A stretch of DNA of 64,000 bases from Alcanivorax sp. REN37 (lineage in GTDB: Bacteria > Pseudomonadota > Gammaproteobacteria > Pseudomonadales > Alcanivoracaceae), in the NCBI RefSeq assembly GCF_041102775.1, contig NZ_JBGCUO010000001.1:2496805-2560804 (forward strand), in the 5' to 3' direction. Positions within the stretch are counted from its first letter, which is position 1, and each line of letters begins with the position of its first letter. Positions 53,397 to 62,932 of this stretch are shown here, one piece after another. The notes under the pieces were generated by a model. That model saw only the letters and a list, made by a program, of their open reading frames with translations. It did no database searches and was not told the DNA's origin. Position numbers and translations under genes: made by a program.

Positions 53397-54155
53397 ATGC
53401 TGGAAATTATCGATCTGCACGCTGAAGTGGGCGGCAACGAAATCCTCAAAGGCCTGAGCCTGACCGTCCAACCCGGTGAGGTGCACGCCATCATGGGGCC
53501 GAACGGCTCCGGTAAAAGTACGCTGACTAACGTGCTGTCCGGGCGCGACGGCTATACCGTCACCGGCGGCACGGTGCGCTTTGACGGCCAAGATGTCACC
53601 GAGCTGAGCCCCGAACAACGCGCCCACGCGGGCATCTTCTTGGCATTCCAGTACCCGGTGGAAATCCCCGGCGTCAGCAACATGGAATTCCTCAAGGCGT
53701 CGCTGGAGGCCACGCGCACCGCCCAGGGCAAAGAGCCGTGGGACGCGGTGACGCTGCTGCGCGAGGCGCGCGAAGCCTGCCGCCAGGTGAGCTTGGACCC
53801 GTCGTTCCTGAAACGCGGCGTCAACGAGGGCTTCTCCGGCGGTGAAAAAAAGCGCAACGAAATCATGCAAATGCTGATGCTGGAGCCGAAGCTGGCGCTG
53901 CTCGATGAGACCGACTCCGGCCTCGATATCGACGCCCTGCAAGTGGTCGCCAAAGGCGTCAACTCGCTGCGCGCAGCGGACCGCTCGATCATCATGGTCA
54001 CCCACTACCAGCGCCTGCTCGACTACATCGTGCCCGACTACGTTCACGTACTCGCCAACGGCCGCATCCTCAAGTCCGGCGGCAAGGACTTGGCACTGGA
54101 GTTGGAACAGCGCGGTTACGGCTGGCTCACCGGCGAAGAGGAAGCATCCGCATGA
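53397..54155 (+). CDS. sufC: Fe-S assembly ATPase SufC
   Basis: 252-residue ABC ATPase with Walker A GPNGSGKST, signature FSGGEKKRNEIMQM, Walker B LALLDETDSGLD and the SufC-typical AFQYPVEIPGV Q-loop. Drives the SufBCD complex. Overlaps sufD by 4 nt. Confidence 0.97.
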   Translation: MLEIIDLHAEVGGNEILKGLSLTVQPGEVHAIMGPNGSGKSTLTNVLSGRDGYTVTGGTVRFDGQDVTELSPEQRAHAGIFLAFQYPVEIPGVSNMEFLKASLEATRTAQGKEPWDAVTLLREAREACRQVSLDPSFLKRGVNEGFSGGEKKRNEIMQMLMLEPKLALLDETDSGLDIDALQVVAKGVNSLRAADRSIIMVTHYQRLLDYIVPDYVHVLANGRILKSGGKDLALELEQRGYGWLTGEEEASA

Positions 54156-55393
54156 GCACCGCTGAGCTGTTGATGGCCCAAGCGCAGACCCAGTACGTTG
54201 TCGCCGACGACGCACTGGCGGCGCTGCGCCGCGACGCCCAGGCGCGGCTCGACCAGCTGGGTTTCCCGGGTCGCGGCACCGAGGCGTGGAAATACACCTC
54301 CCTGTTCCCGCTGGAGCAAGGCCACTTGGCCACCCGTGCCACCATCGCTACTCCGCGTCCACTGGCCGCGTTGGCGCCACTGCAACTGGTGCTGTGCAAC
54401 GGCCGCCTGCAGACGCCGCCGGCCCTGCCCGCCGGCCTGTCACTGGCGCGCCTCGACGGTAGCCAGGCGGTGGACGCCGAAGTCATCAGCGACGCGCTGC
54501 AGACCCCGTTCGCGTGGCTCAACAACGCCACGCTGGAAGACGGCCTGCTGCTGACGGTCGCGGACGACACCGACATCGAACTGCCGGTGGAAGTCCTGCT
54601 GCAAGCCCACAGCGACGCCCCGGCACACTGCCACACCCGCCTGCGCGTGGTGCTTGGCCGCAACAGCCGGCTGACGCTGATCGAACGCTACAGTGCGCTC
54701 GGCCCGGTGCTGACCAACGCCGTCACCGAATTGGTGGCCGGCGCTAACAGCCGCCTGGTGCACTACCGCCTGCAGGCAGAAGCGCAGGAAAGTCTGCACA
54801 TCGGCACGCTGGTGATGGCCCCGGCCCGCGATGCGGTGATCGAGTGCGATCAGTTGATGCAAGGCAGCGCGCTGCGCCGTAACGATGTGCGCGCGATCCT
54901 CGCCGAGCCGGGCGCCCACGTGGCCCTGAACGGCATCTTCGTCGGCCGTGGCAGCACCCACACCGACAACCAGGTGTGCTTGGAGCACCGCACCCCACAC
55001 GCCACCTCCGAGCAGGTCTACAAGGGCATGGCCGGTGATACCGCCAAGCTGGTGTTCAACGGCCGCATCCACATCTTCCCTGGCGCCAAGGGCACCGATG
55101 CCCAGCTCAGCAATAAGAACCTGCTGCTGTCGCCGGGCTGCGAGGTGAACAGCAAACCAGAACTGGTGATCTACAACGACGACGTCAAATGCAGCCACGG
55201 CACCACCTGTGGCCAACTTGATGAGCAGGCGCTGTTTTACCTGCGCTCGCGCGGCGTCGACGCCGCCGAAGCCCGGCGCATGTTGGGCCTCGGCTTCGTC
55301 AACGAACTGCTGGACGCACTGCCGGACCCGGCGGTGGCGGACTGGGCGCGCCCCTGGCTGGCGGCAGCGCTGGACGAAACTGCGGAGGCTTAA
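54152..55393 (+). CDS. sufD: Fe-S assembly protein SufD
   Basis: 413 residues. Helical N-terminus (GFPGRGTEAWKYTSLFPLEQG), then SufB/D beta-helix with HTDNQVCLEHRTPHATSEQVYKGM and SNKNLLLSPGCEVNSKPELVIYNDDVKCSHGTTCGQLDEQALFYLRSRG, including the conserved Cys and His at the SufB-SufD interface. Ends 3 bp before sufS. Confidence 0.96.
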   Translation: MSTAELLMAQAQTQYVVADDALAALRRDAQARLDQLGFPGRGTEAWKYTSLFPLEQGHLATRATIATPRPLAALAPLQLVLCNGRLQTPPALPAGLSLARLDGSQAVDAEVISDALQTPFAWLNNATLEDGLLLTVADDTDIELPVEVLLQAHSDAPAHCHTRLRVVLGRNSRLTLIERYSALGPVLTNAVTELVAGANSRLVHYRLQAEAQESLHIGTLVMAPARDAVIECDQLMQGSALRRNDVRAILAEPGAHVALNGIFVGRGSTHTDNQVCLEHRTPHATSEQVYKGMAGDTAKLVFNGRIHIFPGAKGTDAQLSNKNLLLSPGCEVNSKPELVIYNDDVKCSHGTTCGQLDEQALFYLRSRGVDAAEARRMLGLGFVNELLDALPDPAVADWARPWLAAALDETAEA

Positions 55394-55396
55394 GCC

Positions 55397-56623
55397 ATGA
55401 GCGGCCCGATCACTTTGTCGCTGCCAGAACGGCTGCGCCAGGAATTCCCCATCCTCAGCGAGACGCCCTACGGCAAACCGCTGGTGTACCTGGACAACGC
55501 CGCCACCACGCAGAAGCCGAACGCGGTGATCGACGCCGTGGCGCATTACTACCGCCACCAGAACAGCAACGTGCACCGTGGCGCTCACTATTTAGGCGAC
55601 CTCGCCACAGCGGCGCTGGAAAACGCCCGCGACAGCGTCGCGCGCTTCATTGGCGCCGACCGCGAAGAAGTGATCTGGACCCGTGGCACCACCGAAAGCA
55701 TCAACTTGGTGGCCCACGGCCTGCGGTCACAGTTGCGGCCCGGCGATGAAGTGCTGATCTCCAGCCTCGAACATCACGCCAACATCGTGCCTTGGCAGCA
55801 GGCCTGTGCCGCCACCGGTGCCACGCTGAAAGTGATTCCGCTGCAGGCCGACGCCAGCCTCGACCTGACCGATCTGGACCAGCTGATCAACGCCAACACT
55901 CGGGTGCTGGCGGTAACCTGGGCGTCCAACGCGCTGGGCGTGGTGACGCCGCTGCACACGCTGATCGCCCGTGCCCGTGACGTCGGCGCCTTGGTGGTGG
56001 TGGATGCCGCGCAGGCAATTTCCCATTTCCAGATCAACGTGCGCGAGCTCGACTGCGATTTCATGGCGTTTTCCGGCCACAAGATGTTCGGCCCCACCGG
56101 CATCGGGGTGCTGTACGGTCGCAAGGAACACCTCAACGCCCTGCCGCCCTACCAGACCGGCGGCGAGATGATCGAGACGGTGACCTTCGAAACCGCCACC
56201 TGGAACCAACTGCCCTACAAGTTCGAAGCCGGCACCCCGCACATCGCCGGCGCCATCGGCCTCGGTGCGGCGGTGGAATGGCTGGCGCGGCAGGACCGCA
56301 GCGCGTTCTTGGCCCACGAGAATGACCTGCGCGATTACCTCACCGAGCGCGCGCGAGCGTTCCCGGGACTGCGCATCATCGGTGATACCGCGGACAAGGT
56401 GGCGACGCTGTCATTCCTGCTCGACGGCGCCCACCCCAATGATGTTGGCACCCTGCTCGACCAGCAGGGCGTGGCGGTGCGCACCGGGCACCACTGCACC
56501 ATGCCGCTGATGAATTTGCTCGGCATTCCCGGCACTGTGCGCGCCTCGCTGGCGCCCTATAATAGCCGCGACGACGTGGACGCCTTGTTCACGGCGCTCG
56601 AAAAAGCCGCGCGCTTCTTGTAA
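55397..56623 (+). CDS. sufS: Cysteine desulfurase SufS
   Basis: 408-residue PLP enzyme, group II desulfurase. VYLDNAATTQKP start motif, SSLEHHANIVPW, the PLP lysine in FSGHKMFGPTGIGVLYG, and the active Cys in VRTGHHCTMPLM. Supplies sulfur to SufE and SufB. Confidence 0.97.
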   Translation: MSGPITLSLPERLRQEFPILSETPYGKPLVYLDNAATTQKPNAVIDAVAHYYRHQNSNVHRGAHYLGDLATAALENARDSVARFIGADREEVIWTRGTTESINLVAHGLRSQLRPGDEVLISSLEHHANIVPWQQACAATGATLKVIPLQADASLDLTDLDQLINANTRVLAVTWASNALGVVTPLHTLIARARDVGALVVVDAAQAISHFQINVRELDCDFMAFSGHKMFGPTGIGVLYGRKEHLNALPPYQTGGEMIETVTFETATWNQLPYKFEAGTPHIAGAIGLGAAVEWLARQDRSAFLAHENDLRDYLTERARAFPGLRIIGDTADKVATLSFLLDGAHPNDVGTLLDQQGVAVRTGHHCTMPLMNLLGIPGTVRASLAPYNSRDDVDALFTALEKAARFL

Positions 56624-56651
56624 GCGCGCCCGTCATCCTAGGAGAGTTGCC

Positions 56652-57011
56652 ATGACCGTTCAGATGTACCAGCCCGGTGCGCCGGCACTGTCCATGAGCG
56701 ACAGCGCTCGCCGCCAGGCACTTAAGGAAATCGAACGCAACCAGGCCGCCGGCCTGCGTGTGGCGGTGAAACCGTCCGGCTGTTCCGGCTACAAATACGT
56801 GCTCGATTACGTCACTGAGCCGAGCGCGGAAGATATCAGCATCGAGCTGGAAGGCGGCGTGACGCTGTACGTCGATGCCCACAGCATGCCGCTGGTGAAG
56901 GGCGCTGAGATCGACTACGTCACCGAAGGCGTCAACCAGTTCTTCAAGTTCAGCAACCCCAACTCCCAAGGCGAGTGCGGCTGCGGCGAGAGCTTCTCGG
57001 TTACCGCCTGA
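56652..57011 (+). CDS. sufA: A-type Fe-S carrier SufA/IscA-like
   Basis: 119 residues with the three conserved Cys of A-type carriers: VKPSGCSGYKYVLDY and the C-terminal GECGCGESF. Its placement after sufS rather than before sufB resembles non-enteric suf operons. Overlaps sufT (TGATG). Confidence 0.93.
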   Translation: MTVQMYQPGAPALSMSDSARRQALKEIERNQAAGLRVAVKPSGCSGYKYVLDYVTEPSAEDISIELEGGVTLYVDAHSMPLVKGAEIDYVTEGVNQFFKFSNPNSQGECGCGESFSVTA

Positions 57012-57580
57012 TGTCATCACCGCCGATCAACGTCGCCGCCCGCGAACAACGCACTGTTGCCCTCACCCGTGACGTCACCGCTCGCCGCGTCCCCACCGGC
57101 GACCCGGTGACGTTGCCGGCGTTCAGCTTCGTCAACCTGCGCCAATCACTGGGCGGCACCTTCACCGTGACCTTCCAGGGCAACATGATGCGCATCGACG
57201 GTACCGACGCCGATGCGCTGGGCATGGAGCCGCTGCAGCTGGAATTCGAACCGCCCGCCGCCGACGGCAGCGTGCGCCAGAGCGATCTGGATCACGTGCT
57301 CGACACCGTGTTCGATCCAGAAATCCCGGTGTCGATTTTGGAACTTGGGTTGGTGTACGGCTGCGATGTGATCCGCCGCGGCGAACAAAACGTGGTGCAG
57401 GTGCGCATGACCCTCACCGCCCCCACTTGTGGCATGGGCCCGGTGCTGGTGGCGGATGTGGAATACCGCCTGCGCCTGGTACCGAATGTGGATCTGGTGG
57501 AAGTTGAACTGGTGTTCGACCCACCCTGGAGCCGCGACATGATGAGCGATGCCGCCCTGATCGAGCTGGGGCTGTTCTAG
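57011..57580 (+). CDS. sufT: SufT-like Fe-S maturation protein (DUF59/MIP18)
   Basis: 189 residues. A roughly 90-residue SufT-specific N-terminal part (RDVTARRVPTGDPVTLPAFSFVNLRQSLGGTFTVTFQGNMMRIDGTDADALG), then the MIP18 domain with VFDPEIPVSILELGLVYG and TLTAPTCGMGPVLVADVEYRL. SufT family proteins help mature Fe-S enzymes under high demand. The ATG at 57011 overlaps the sufA stop. Confidence 0.92.
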   Translation: MSSPPINVAAREQRTVALTRDVTARRVPTGDPVTLPAFSFVNLRQSLGGTFTVTFQGNMMRIDGTDADALGMEPLQLEFEPPAADGSVRQSDLDHVLDTVFDPEIPVSILELGLVYGCDVIRRGEQNVVQVRMTLTAPTCGMGPVLVADVEYRLRLVPNVDLVEVELVFDPPWSRDMMSDAALIELGLF

Positions 57581-57588
57581 GAAATTGC

Positions 57589-58038
57589 ATGAGTCTTGAT
57601 CTGAGCGCCTCGGCACTGGGGCGCAGCATCACCGCTGACGATGTGGTCGACACCCTGAGCTTCTTCGATGACTGGGAACAGCGTTACCAGTACATCATCG
57701 ACCTCGGCAAAAGCCTGCCCACGTTCCCCGACGACCTGCGCACTGATGAGCGTCTGGTACGCGGCTGCCAGAGCCAGGTGTGGCTAGAGGTGGCCCACGA
57801 CGCTGCGTCACAGCGCATGGATTTCGGCGTCGACAGCGACGCGCTGATTGTGCGCGGCCTCGGTGCCATCGTGCTGGCGGCGATCAATCACCGCAGTCCG
57901 GCAGACGTATTGGCCTTCGACATGGAAGACTACTTTGCGCGCATCGATCTGCTGAAGCACCTCAGCCCGACCCGTGGTAACGGCATCCGCGCCATGGTGG
58001 CGCGCATCCGCGCAGCGGCAGAAACAGCGCAAGGCTGA
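57589..58038 (+). CDS. sufE: Sulfur acceptor SufE
   Basis: 149 residues. QRYQYIIDLGKSLPTFPDDLRTDERLVRGCQSQVWL with the sulfur-accepting Cys60, followed by the SufE core ending HLSPTRGNGIRAMVARIR. Last gene of the suf operon. After its stop come about 400 bases of GC-rich DNA without a credible gene, then the heptamer repeat. Confidence 0.95.
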   Translation: MSLDLSASALGRSITADDVVDTLSFFDDWEQRYQYIIDLGKSLPTFPDDLRTDERLVRGCQSQVWLEVAHDAASQRMDFGVDSDALIVRGLGAIVLAAINHRSPADVLAFDMEDYFARIDLLKHLSPTRGNGIRAMVARIRAAAETAQG

Positions 58039-58433
58039 GCCGGCACCGGCTAGGCTTTCACCGCCGGCCAGACTTTCGCGCTGTAATCGGATCCCGCACC
58101 TTCGCCCCCCTGACCAGCGCCTGACGGCGCTGCGCCATCCAAGTCACCTGAGCCACGCACCACACCGCCCCTGCCCACAGCTGGCAATTTCACGGTCCGC
58201 TGAGCGTCACCGTTGGGTGCCACCACCCGGCCTCCGGCGCGAGCCGAAGCAGACTCGCACGCTCTTCAACCGGTGACGGAACCCGTGCGTGCGTTGCCGT
58301 GACCGCCCTCGCAGGCGTCGCGCATCGCAGCTCCATGCGCAGCGGCATAACAGCGATGAGGCAGCAACGCACCGCCACGGCGGTTACCGGCGGGCGTTGT
58401 GTGCAGGAGCGGCTCCAGGGAGAACGGCACGGC

Positions 58434-58573
58434 GGTCAGCGATCAGCGGTCAGCGGTCGGCGGTCGGCGGTCAGCAGTCAGCGGTCAGCGGTCGGCGGTC
58501 GGCGGTCGGCGGTCAGCAGTCAGCAGTCAGCAGTCAGCGGTCGGCGGTCAGCAGTCAGCAGTCAGCAGTCAGC
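58434..58573. repeat. Tandem heptamer repeat, 20 units
   Basis: Twenty contiguous 7-bp units of four types (GGTCAGC, GGTCGGC, AGTCAGC and one GATCAGC). The types occur in a semi-regular order, for example runs of GGTCGGC followed by GGTCAGC then AGTCAGC, pointing to duplications of larger blocks. It lies in the 578-bp gap between sufE and the 3' end of dacB; the ORFs across it are artefacts. Confidence 0.93.
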
Positions 58574-58616
58574 GCATTGGTGCGGACCCACGCTCAAGGT
58601 GCCAGTAGCCCCGCCC

Positions 58617-60044
58617 TCAACCGGCGCTGCGCAGCGCCTTGAGCATGTCGTCGATCACCCGGTCCGGCACATGGCCGCGGTGGTTGATGAAGATGGTCAC
58701 CGCCCAGGTCACGCCGTCACGGTCGCGCAGATAGCCGGCAATGGCACGCACGCCACTAAGCGAGCCGGTTTTCAAGTGGCCCTCGCCCACCAACTCGGTA
58801 TTGCGCAGGCGGCTGTGCAAGGTGCCGTCCAATGCCACCAGCGGCATGGACGCCACTAGCTCGGCCGCAAACGGGCTTTGCCATGCCTGCTCCAGCAGCA
58901 GCGTCATCTGCCGCGCACTGATGCGCTCCAGCCGAGACAACCCGGAACCGTTATCGAGCACCAGCCCCGCCACCGGAATGCCCTTCTTGGTCATCCACTC
59001 GCGGATCACTCGCTCGGTGGACACAAAGTCATTGGCATCACCGGGCAGCCGGTTCTGGGCGCCGATATTCAGGTACAACATGCGCGCCATCGGGTTGGAG
59101 CTGTATTTGTTGATGTCGCGCACCATGGTGGTCAAATCCGGCGACGGGCTGCTGGCCAACAAGGTGGTGCCCGCCTGCAGTTGGCCCAGCCGAACATCCC
59201 CGCGCCAGTGCCCGCCCATTTCCGCCCAGATACCGCGCAGCAGGCCGGCGGTATAGGCGTCCGGATACAGCACCGAGGCATAGCGACTGACGGTGCAGCC
59301 GTTCGGCAGCGTGCCGCGTACCGTGAGGGTGACTTGGCCACGACGGTCCTGCGATGGCTGCCAACTGAAGTTGCGCCGCGTCGGGCAGGCGCCCGGCGCC
59401 GATACCGTGATGTCGGTTTCCAACTTCAACCCAGCCATGGCCGGCTCCATCCAGGCACTGACCTTGCCATCGCGGGCGCGCAGCGTGATCTGGTGGCTGT
59501 TGAGGTTGGTCAGCAACCCATGGGGCTCGACCAAGAACGGCGCCAGCGGGTCATTGCCATCGTCATTGAACACTGGCCAGGTGGCTGGCAGATGGAAATA
59601 GCTGTCGTCCAGCACCAGGTCGCCATCGATCTGGCGGATACCTTGGCTGCGCAGTTCCCGCAGCATCAGCCATAGCCGCTCTTGGGTCAGCTTGGGATCG
59701 CCGGAGGCGACAAAGTAGAGATTGCCCTGCAGGGTATCGCCGCGCACTTGGCCGTCGGTATAGAGCCGGGTGTACCAGCGGAATGCTGGCCCCACCAGCT
59801 CAAGCCCGGCATAGGCGGTGACCACTTTCATCGTGGAGGCCGGCGCAAACGGCTGGTCGGCATTGAGGTACTGGGAGCGTCCGCCACCGGCCATCGGGAT
59901 GGCGGCCACCGCCACCGCCCGTTCCGGTACCTGCGCCCGCTGCGCCGCAGCGCGTACAGCGGCCACCCAATCGGTGGCGGCCTGGACCGGGGCGCCGAAC
60001 GCCAACAGCGCCAGCAACAGGATGGGCACTCCGAGATTCCGCAT
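58617..60044 (-). CDS. dacB: D-alanyl-D-alanine carboxypeptidase/endopeptidase (PBP4)
   Basis: 475 residues with signal peptide (ILLLALLAFGAPVQA). Penicillin-binding motifs: SxxK in FAPASTMKVVTAYAG, SxN in KYSSNPMARML and KTG in HLKTGSLSGVRAIAGY, with the large PBP4 insertion between them. Cleaves peptidoglycan cross-links in the periplasm. The ATG at 60044 gives a proper signal peptide; the frame continues open upstream through the GGCACT repeat as Val-Pro dipeptides, which is probably not translated. Confidence 0.94.
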   Translation of the reverse strand: MRNLGVPILLLALLAFGAPVQAATDWVAAVRAAAQRAQVPERAVAVAAIPMAGGGRSQYLNADQPFAPASTMKVVTAYAGLELVGPAFRWYTRLYTDGQVRGDTLQGNLYFVASGDPKLTQERLWLMLRELRSQGIRQIDGDLVLDDSYFHLPATWPVFNDDGNDPLAPFLVEPHGLLTNLNSHQITLRARDGKVSAWMEPAMAGLKLETDITVSAPGACPTRRNFSWQPSQDRRGQVTLTVRGTLPNGCTVSRYASVLYPDAYTAGLLRGIWAEMGGHWRGDVRLGQLQAGTTLLASSPSPDLTTMVRDINKYSSNPMARMLYLNIGAQNRLPGDANDFVSTERVIREWMTKKGIPVAGLVLDNGSGLSRLERISARQMTLLLEQAWQSPFAAELVASMPLVALDGTLHSRLRNTELVGEGHLKTGSLSGVRAIAGYLRDRDGVTWAVTIFINHRGHVPDRVIDDMLKALRSAG

Positions 60045-60084
60045 CAGACATTCCGAGTCTTGTAAGAGGGGCGTCCCGCCAAGC

Positions 60085-60180
60085 GGCACTGGCACTGGCA
60101 CTGGCACTGGCACTGGCACTGGCACGGGCACTGGCACTGGCCCTGGCACTGGCACTGGCACTGGCACTGGCACTGGCACT
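60085..60180. repeat. GGCACT hexanucleotide repeat, 16 units, upstream of dacB
   Basis: Sixteen tandem hexamers, 14 exact GGCACT plus one GGCACG and one GGCCCT, starting 40 bp before the dacB ATG. The array is flanked by AAGAGGG on both sides. On the dacB strand the unit reads AGTGCC and contains an in-frame GTG each time. Confidence 0.95.
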
Positions 60181-60204
60181 GCAAGAGGGTACTGAGTGGT
60201 GCGG

Positions 60205-60228
60205 ACGCCGTCCCGAGCGGGACGGCGT
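60205..60228 (-). terminator. Hairpin between potD and dacB
   Basis: A perfect 10-bp stem ACGCCGTCCC / GGGACGGCGT with a 4-nt loop lies just downstream of the potD stop. It lacks a T tract on the minus strand, so termination may be partial; on the plus strand it is followed by ATTTAT. Confidence 0.6.
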
Positions 60229-60255
60229 ATTTATGTAAAGGTGTGATAAATCAAC

Positions 60256-61311
60256 TTATTTTCCGGCTTTCAGCAGCTCCCAGTAGCGCTCGTACACCAG
60301 CAGCGCCTCGCCCACATCGGTCTGGAATTCCGCCTGCTCGAGGTCGGCATCAGTGGGGTAGCTGGCTGGGTTGTTGCGCACCGCATCCGGCAACAGATCG
60401 CGCGCCACCAGGTTGGGGGTGGCATAACCAATTTCCTCGCTGATGCGGGCGGCAATTTCCGGGCGCAGGGCGAAGTCGATGAACTGATGCGCCGCATCGG
60501 CGTTGCGGGCATTTTTCGGAATCACAAAGCTGTCGACCCACACCACCGCGCCTTCTTTCGGATACAGGTATTGCAGCGCCGGCATGTCTTCCTGCGCCAT
60601 CACCAACTCGCCATTCCAGATCACACCGATGTCCGCCTCGCCTTCCAAGAACGGCATGCGCGGCGCGTCGGAGTTGAACGCGCGCACCGACGGCAACAGC
60701 GTTTTCAGTTTCTGGTAGGCCGCAGCAATTTCCGCTTCGTCAGTGCTGTTGCCGGAATAACCCAGCACCCGCAAGCCGAGGTGAAACACCTCACGCACAT
60801 CATTGGTGAGCAGCACTCGGCCTTTGAGTTCCGGCCGCCACAGGTCAGCCCAGCCATCGACGCTGCCGGCATCAATCACGGCAGTATTGACCGCCATGCC
60901 GGTGGTGCCCCACAGGTAAGGCACCGAGTATTGGCTGCCCGGATCGTAGGCCTGATCCACCAAGTGCGGGTCCAACTGCTCGAAGTGCGTCAGCCGGCTG
61001 CGATCGATCGGTTGCAGCAGCCCTTCGGCGCGCATCTTGCTGACGTAGTAGGTGGACGGCACCGCCAAATCATAGGCGTTACTGCTGTCCAGCAACCGCA
61101 GCCGCGCGTACATGGCTTCGTTGCTGTCGTAGGTGGTGTAGACCACGCGGATGCCGGTCTCTTTACGGAAATCATCCAGCACGCTTTGCGGCATGTACTC
61201 CGACCAGTTGTAGAAATACAGCACCTGCTCCGGCGCCTTGTCGCTGCAACCGACCAGCATTACCACCCCGGCGCACAGCGCGCCCGCCCACACCCGCAGG
61301 GTTCCGATCAT
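60256..61311 (-). CDS. potD: Spermidine/putrescine-binding lipoprotein
   Basis: 351 residues: lipoprotein signal (GVVMLVGCSDKAPEQ), then the PotD/PotF fold with LYFYNWSEYMPQSVLDDFRKETGIRVVYTTYDSNEAMYARL, DLAVPSTYYVSKM and WGTTGMAVNT. Captures polyamines in the periplasm. Last gene of the pot operon, overlapping potC by 4 nt. Whether the ligand is putrescine or spermidine cannot be settled by eye. Confidence 0.93.
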   Translation of the reverse strand: MIGTLRVWAGALCAGVVMLVGCSDKAPEQVLYFYNWSEYMPQSVLDDFRKETGIRVVYTTYDSNEAMYARLRLLDSSNAYDLAVPSTYYVSKMRAEGLLQPIDRSRLTHFEQLDPHLVDQAYDPGSQYSVPYLWGTTGMAVNTAVIDAGSVDGWADLWRPELKGRVLLTNDVREVFHLGLRVLGYSGNSTDEAEIAAAYQKLKTLLPSVRAFNSDAPRMPFLEGEADIGVIWNGELVMAQEDMPALQYLYPKEGAVVWVDSFVIPKNARNADAAHQFIDFALRPEIAARISEEIGYATPNLVARDLLPDAVRNNPASYPTDADLEQAEFQTDVGEALLVYERYWELLKAGK

Positions 61312-62078
61312 GGCGATTTCCTCGTAATCAAGACGTGCGACAGCAACAGTGACACCAACGACAGCGCCAGCAACAGGGTGCCGAGCGCGTTTACTTCCGG
61401 CGACAGCCCCACCCGCACCATGGAATAAATGCGCAGCGGCAGCACATCGAAGTCCGGCCCGGTCATGAAGGTGCTGACCACCACGTCATCCAGCGACAAC
61501 GTAAAGCCCAGCAGCCAGCCGGCCATCAGCGCCGGCCAGATCACCGGCAGCAATACGGTGCGCAGCATCTGCCACTCACTGGCGCCGAGATCACGCGCCG
61601 CTTCCACCAGCCGATCATCAAAGCCGCTTAGCCGCGCATAGACGGTGACCACCACAAACGGCAGGCAAAACGTCACGTGGGCGATCAGCAATGAAATGAA
61701 GCCGAGCTGCACGCCGAGCAAGATGAACAGCGCCAGTAGCGCAATGGCCATGACGATATCCGGCGTCATCATCACCACAAACAGCATGCCGCTCAGCGCC
61801 GGCTTGCCACGGAAACGGTAGCGTGTGAGTGCAATGGCGGTGAGCGCGCCGATCAGCGTCGATAGCGTGGCGGCCGCCATTGCCAGCAGCAGCGAATGAC
61901 CGGCCGCTTCCATTAACGCCCGATTGGCGAACAGCGATTCAAACCAGCGCAGGCTGAAGCCGCCCCAGTTGTAGGCCGAGCGGTTGTGGTTGAACGCGAA
62001 TGCCACCAGCACCAGGATCGGCAGGTACAGCAGCAGATAGACCAGCCCTACGTAAAGACGCAAACCGAGCCGGCTCAC
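61308..62078 (-). CDS. potC: Polyamine ABC transporter permease PotC
   Basis: 256 residues, six membrane helices and the permease EAA-type loop (DRLVEAARDLGASEWQMLRTVLLPVIWPAL) that contacts PotA. Start overlaps the potB stop and its stop overlaps the potD start. Confidence 0.94.
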   Translation of the reverse strand: MSRLGLRLYVGLVYLLLYLPILVLVAFAFNHNRSAYNWGGFSLRWFESLFANRALMEAAGHSLLLAMAAATLSTLIGALTAIALTRYRFRGKPALSGMLFVVMMTPDIVMAIALLALFILLGVQLGFISLLIAHVTFCLPFVVVTVYARLSGFDDRLVEAARDLGASEWQMLRTVLLPVIWPALMAGWLLGFTLSLDDVVVSTFMTGPDFDVLPLRIYSMVRVGLSPEVNALGTLLLALSLVSLLLSHVLITRKSP

Positions 62079-62932
62079 AGGCTCACCTGCTGGCGCACGC
62101 GGCGCACACTGTGCCAGTACGCCAGCAACAGCACCGCCATTGCCACCGCCAAGGACACGCTGAGCGCGGCGCCGAATGGCCAGTCGCGGGCGTCCAGAAA
62201 CTGCCCCTTAATGAGGTTGCCGACCAGCAGTACGCGGGCGCCGCCGAGCACGTCCGACACATAGAACAGACACAGCGCCGACAGCAACACCATCAGGCAG
62301 CCGGCGATGATGCCTGGCAGCGTCATCGGCACCACAATGCGCCAGAACGTCTGCCAGCGATTGGCGCCCAGATCCGCCGAGGCTTCCAGCACGGGGCCCG
62401 GCAACTGCTCGAACACGGAATAAAGCGGCAGGATCATGAACGGGATCAACACATACACCAGCCCGACGATCACCGCCGCCTCGGTGTACAGCAGCTGCAC
62501 CGGCGCATCGATCCAACCCAGTGCCAGCAGCGCTTGGTTGATCAGGCCATTGTTAGCCAGCAGCACCTTGATGGCGTAAGTACGCACCAGCGAGTTGGTC
62601 CAGAACGGCACGATCAACAGGAACATCATCACCGGCCGCCAGCGCGGCCCGAGCCGGCTGATCGCCCAGGCAAACGGATAGCCGATCGCCAAACACAGGC
62701 CGGTGGTGACCAGCGCCATCCACAGTGAGCGCAGAAATACTCCCGCGTAGAGCGGATCAAGCAGCCTCGCATAGCTGTCCAGCGATAGGCTCCAGCGCAC
62801 AAAATCGCGCGGATCCCGCTCCAGCACGCTCATCACCAGAATCAGCAGGTTCGGCACTAGCACGAAGGCAATCAGCCAGCCCCAGATCAACCACAGCACC
62901 GCATTGCGGAACAGGTTGGTGGACTTAAACAC
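62075..62932 (-). CDS. potB: Polyamine ABC transporter permease PotB
   Basis: 285 residues, six membrane helices with the EAA loop ([30 protein letters not shown]). The GTG at 62932 ([17 protein letters not shown]) overlapping the potA stop is preferred; the longer frame from 63013 begins with a Cys/Arg-rich segment that is a shadow of potA. Confidence 0.93.
   Translation of the reverse strand: MFKSTNLFRNAVLWLIWGWLIAFVLVPNLLILVMSVLERDPRDFVRWSLSLDSYARLLDPLYAGVFLRSLWMALVTTGLCLAIGYPFAWAISRLGPRWRPVMMFLLIVPFWTNSLVRTYAIKVLLANNGLINQALLALGWIDAPVQLLYTEAAVIVGLVYVLIPFMILPLYSVFEQLPGPVLEASADLGANRWQTFWRIVVPMTLPGIIAGCLMVLLSALCLFYVSDVLGGARVLLVGNLIKGQFLDARDWPFGAALSVSLAVAMAVLLLAYWHSVRRVRQQVSL

Noticed and set aside
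58434-58573. CRISPR array
   Set aside because: Contiguous 7-bp units without spacers; not CRISPR. No other repeat-spacer pattern was seen in the window.
58289-58859. Long overlapping ORFs with RSAVGGQ/QSAVSSQ repeats
   Set aside because: Produced by the heptamer array being open in several frames; no gene signals.
60085-60195. Val-Pro or Gly-Thr repeat protein
   Set aside because: Translation of the GGCACT microsatellite; dacB has a better start inside at 60044.
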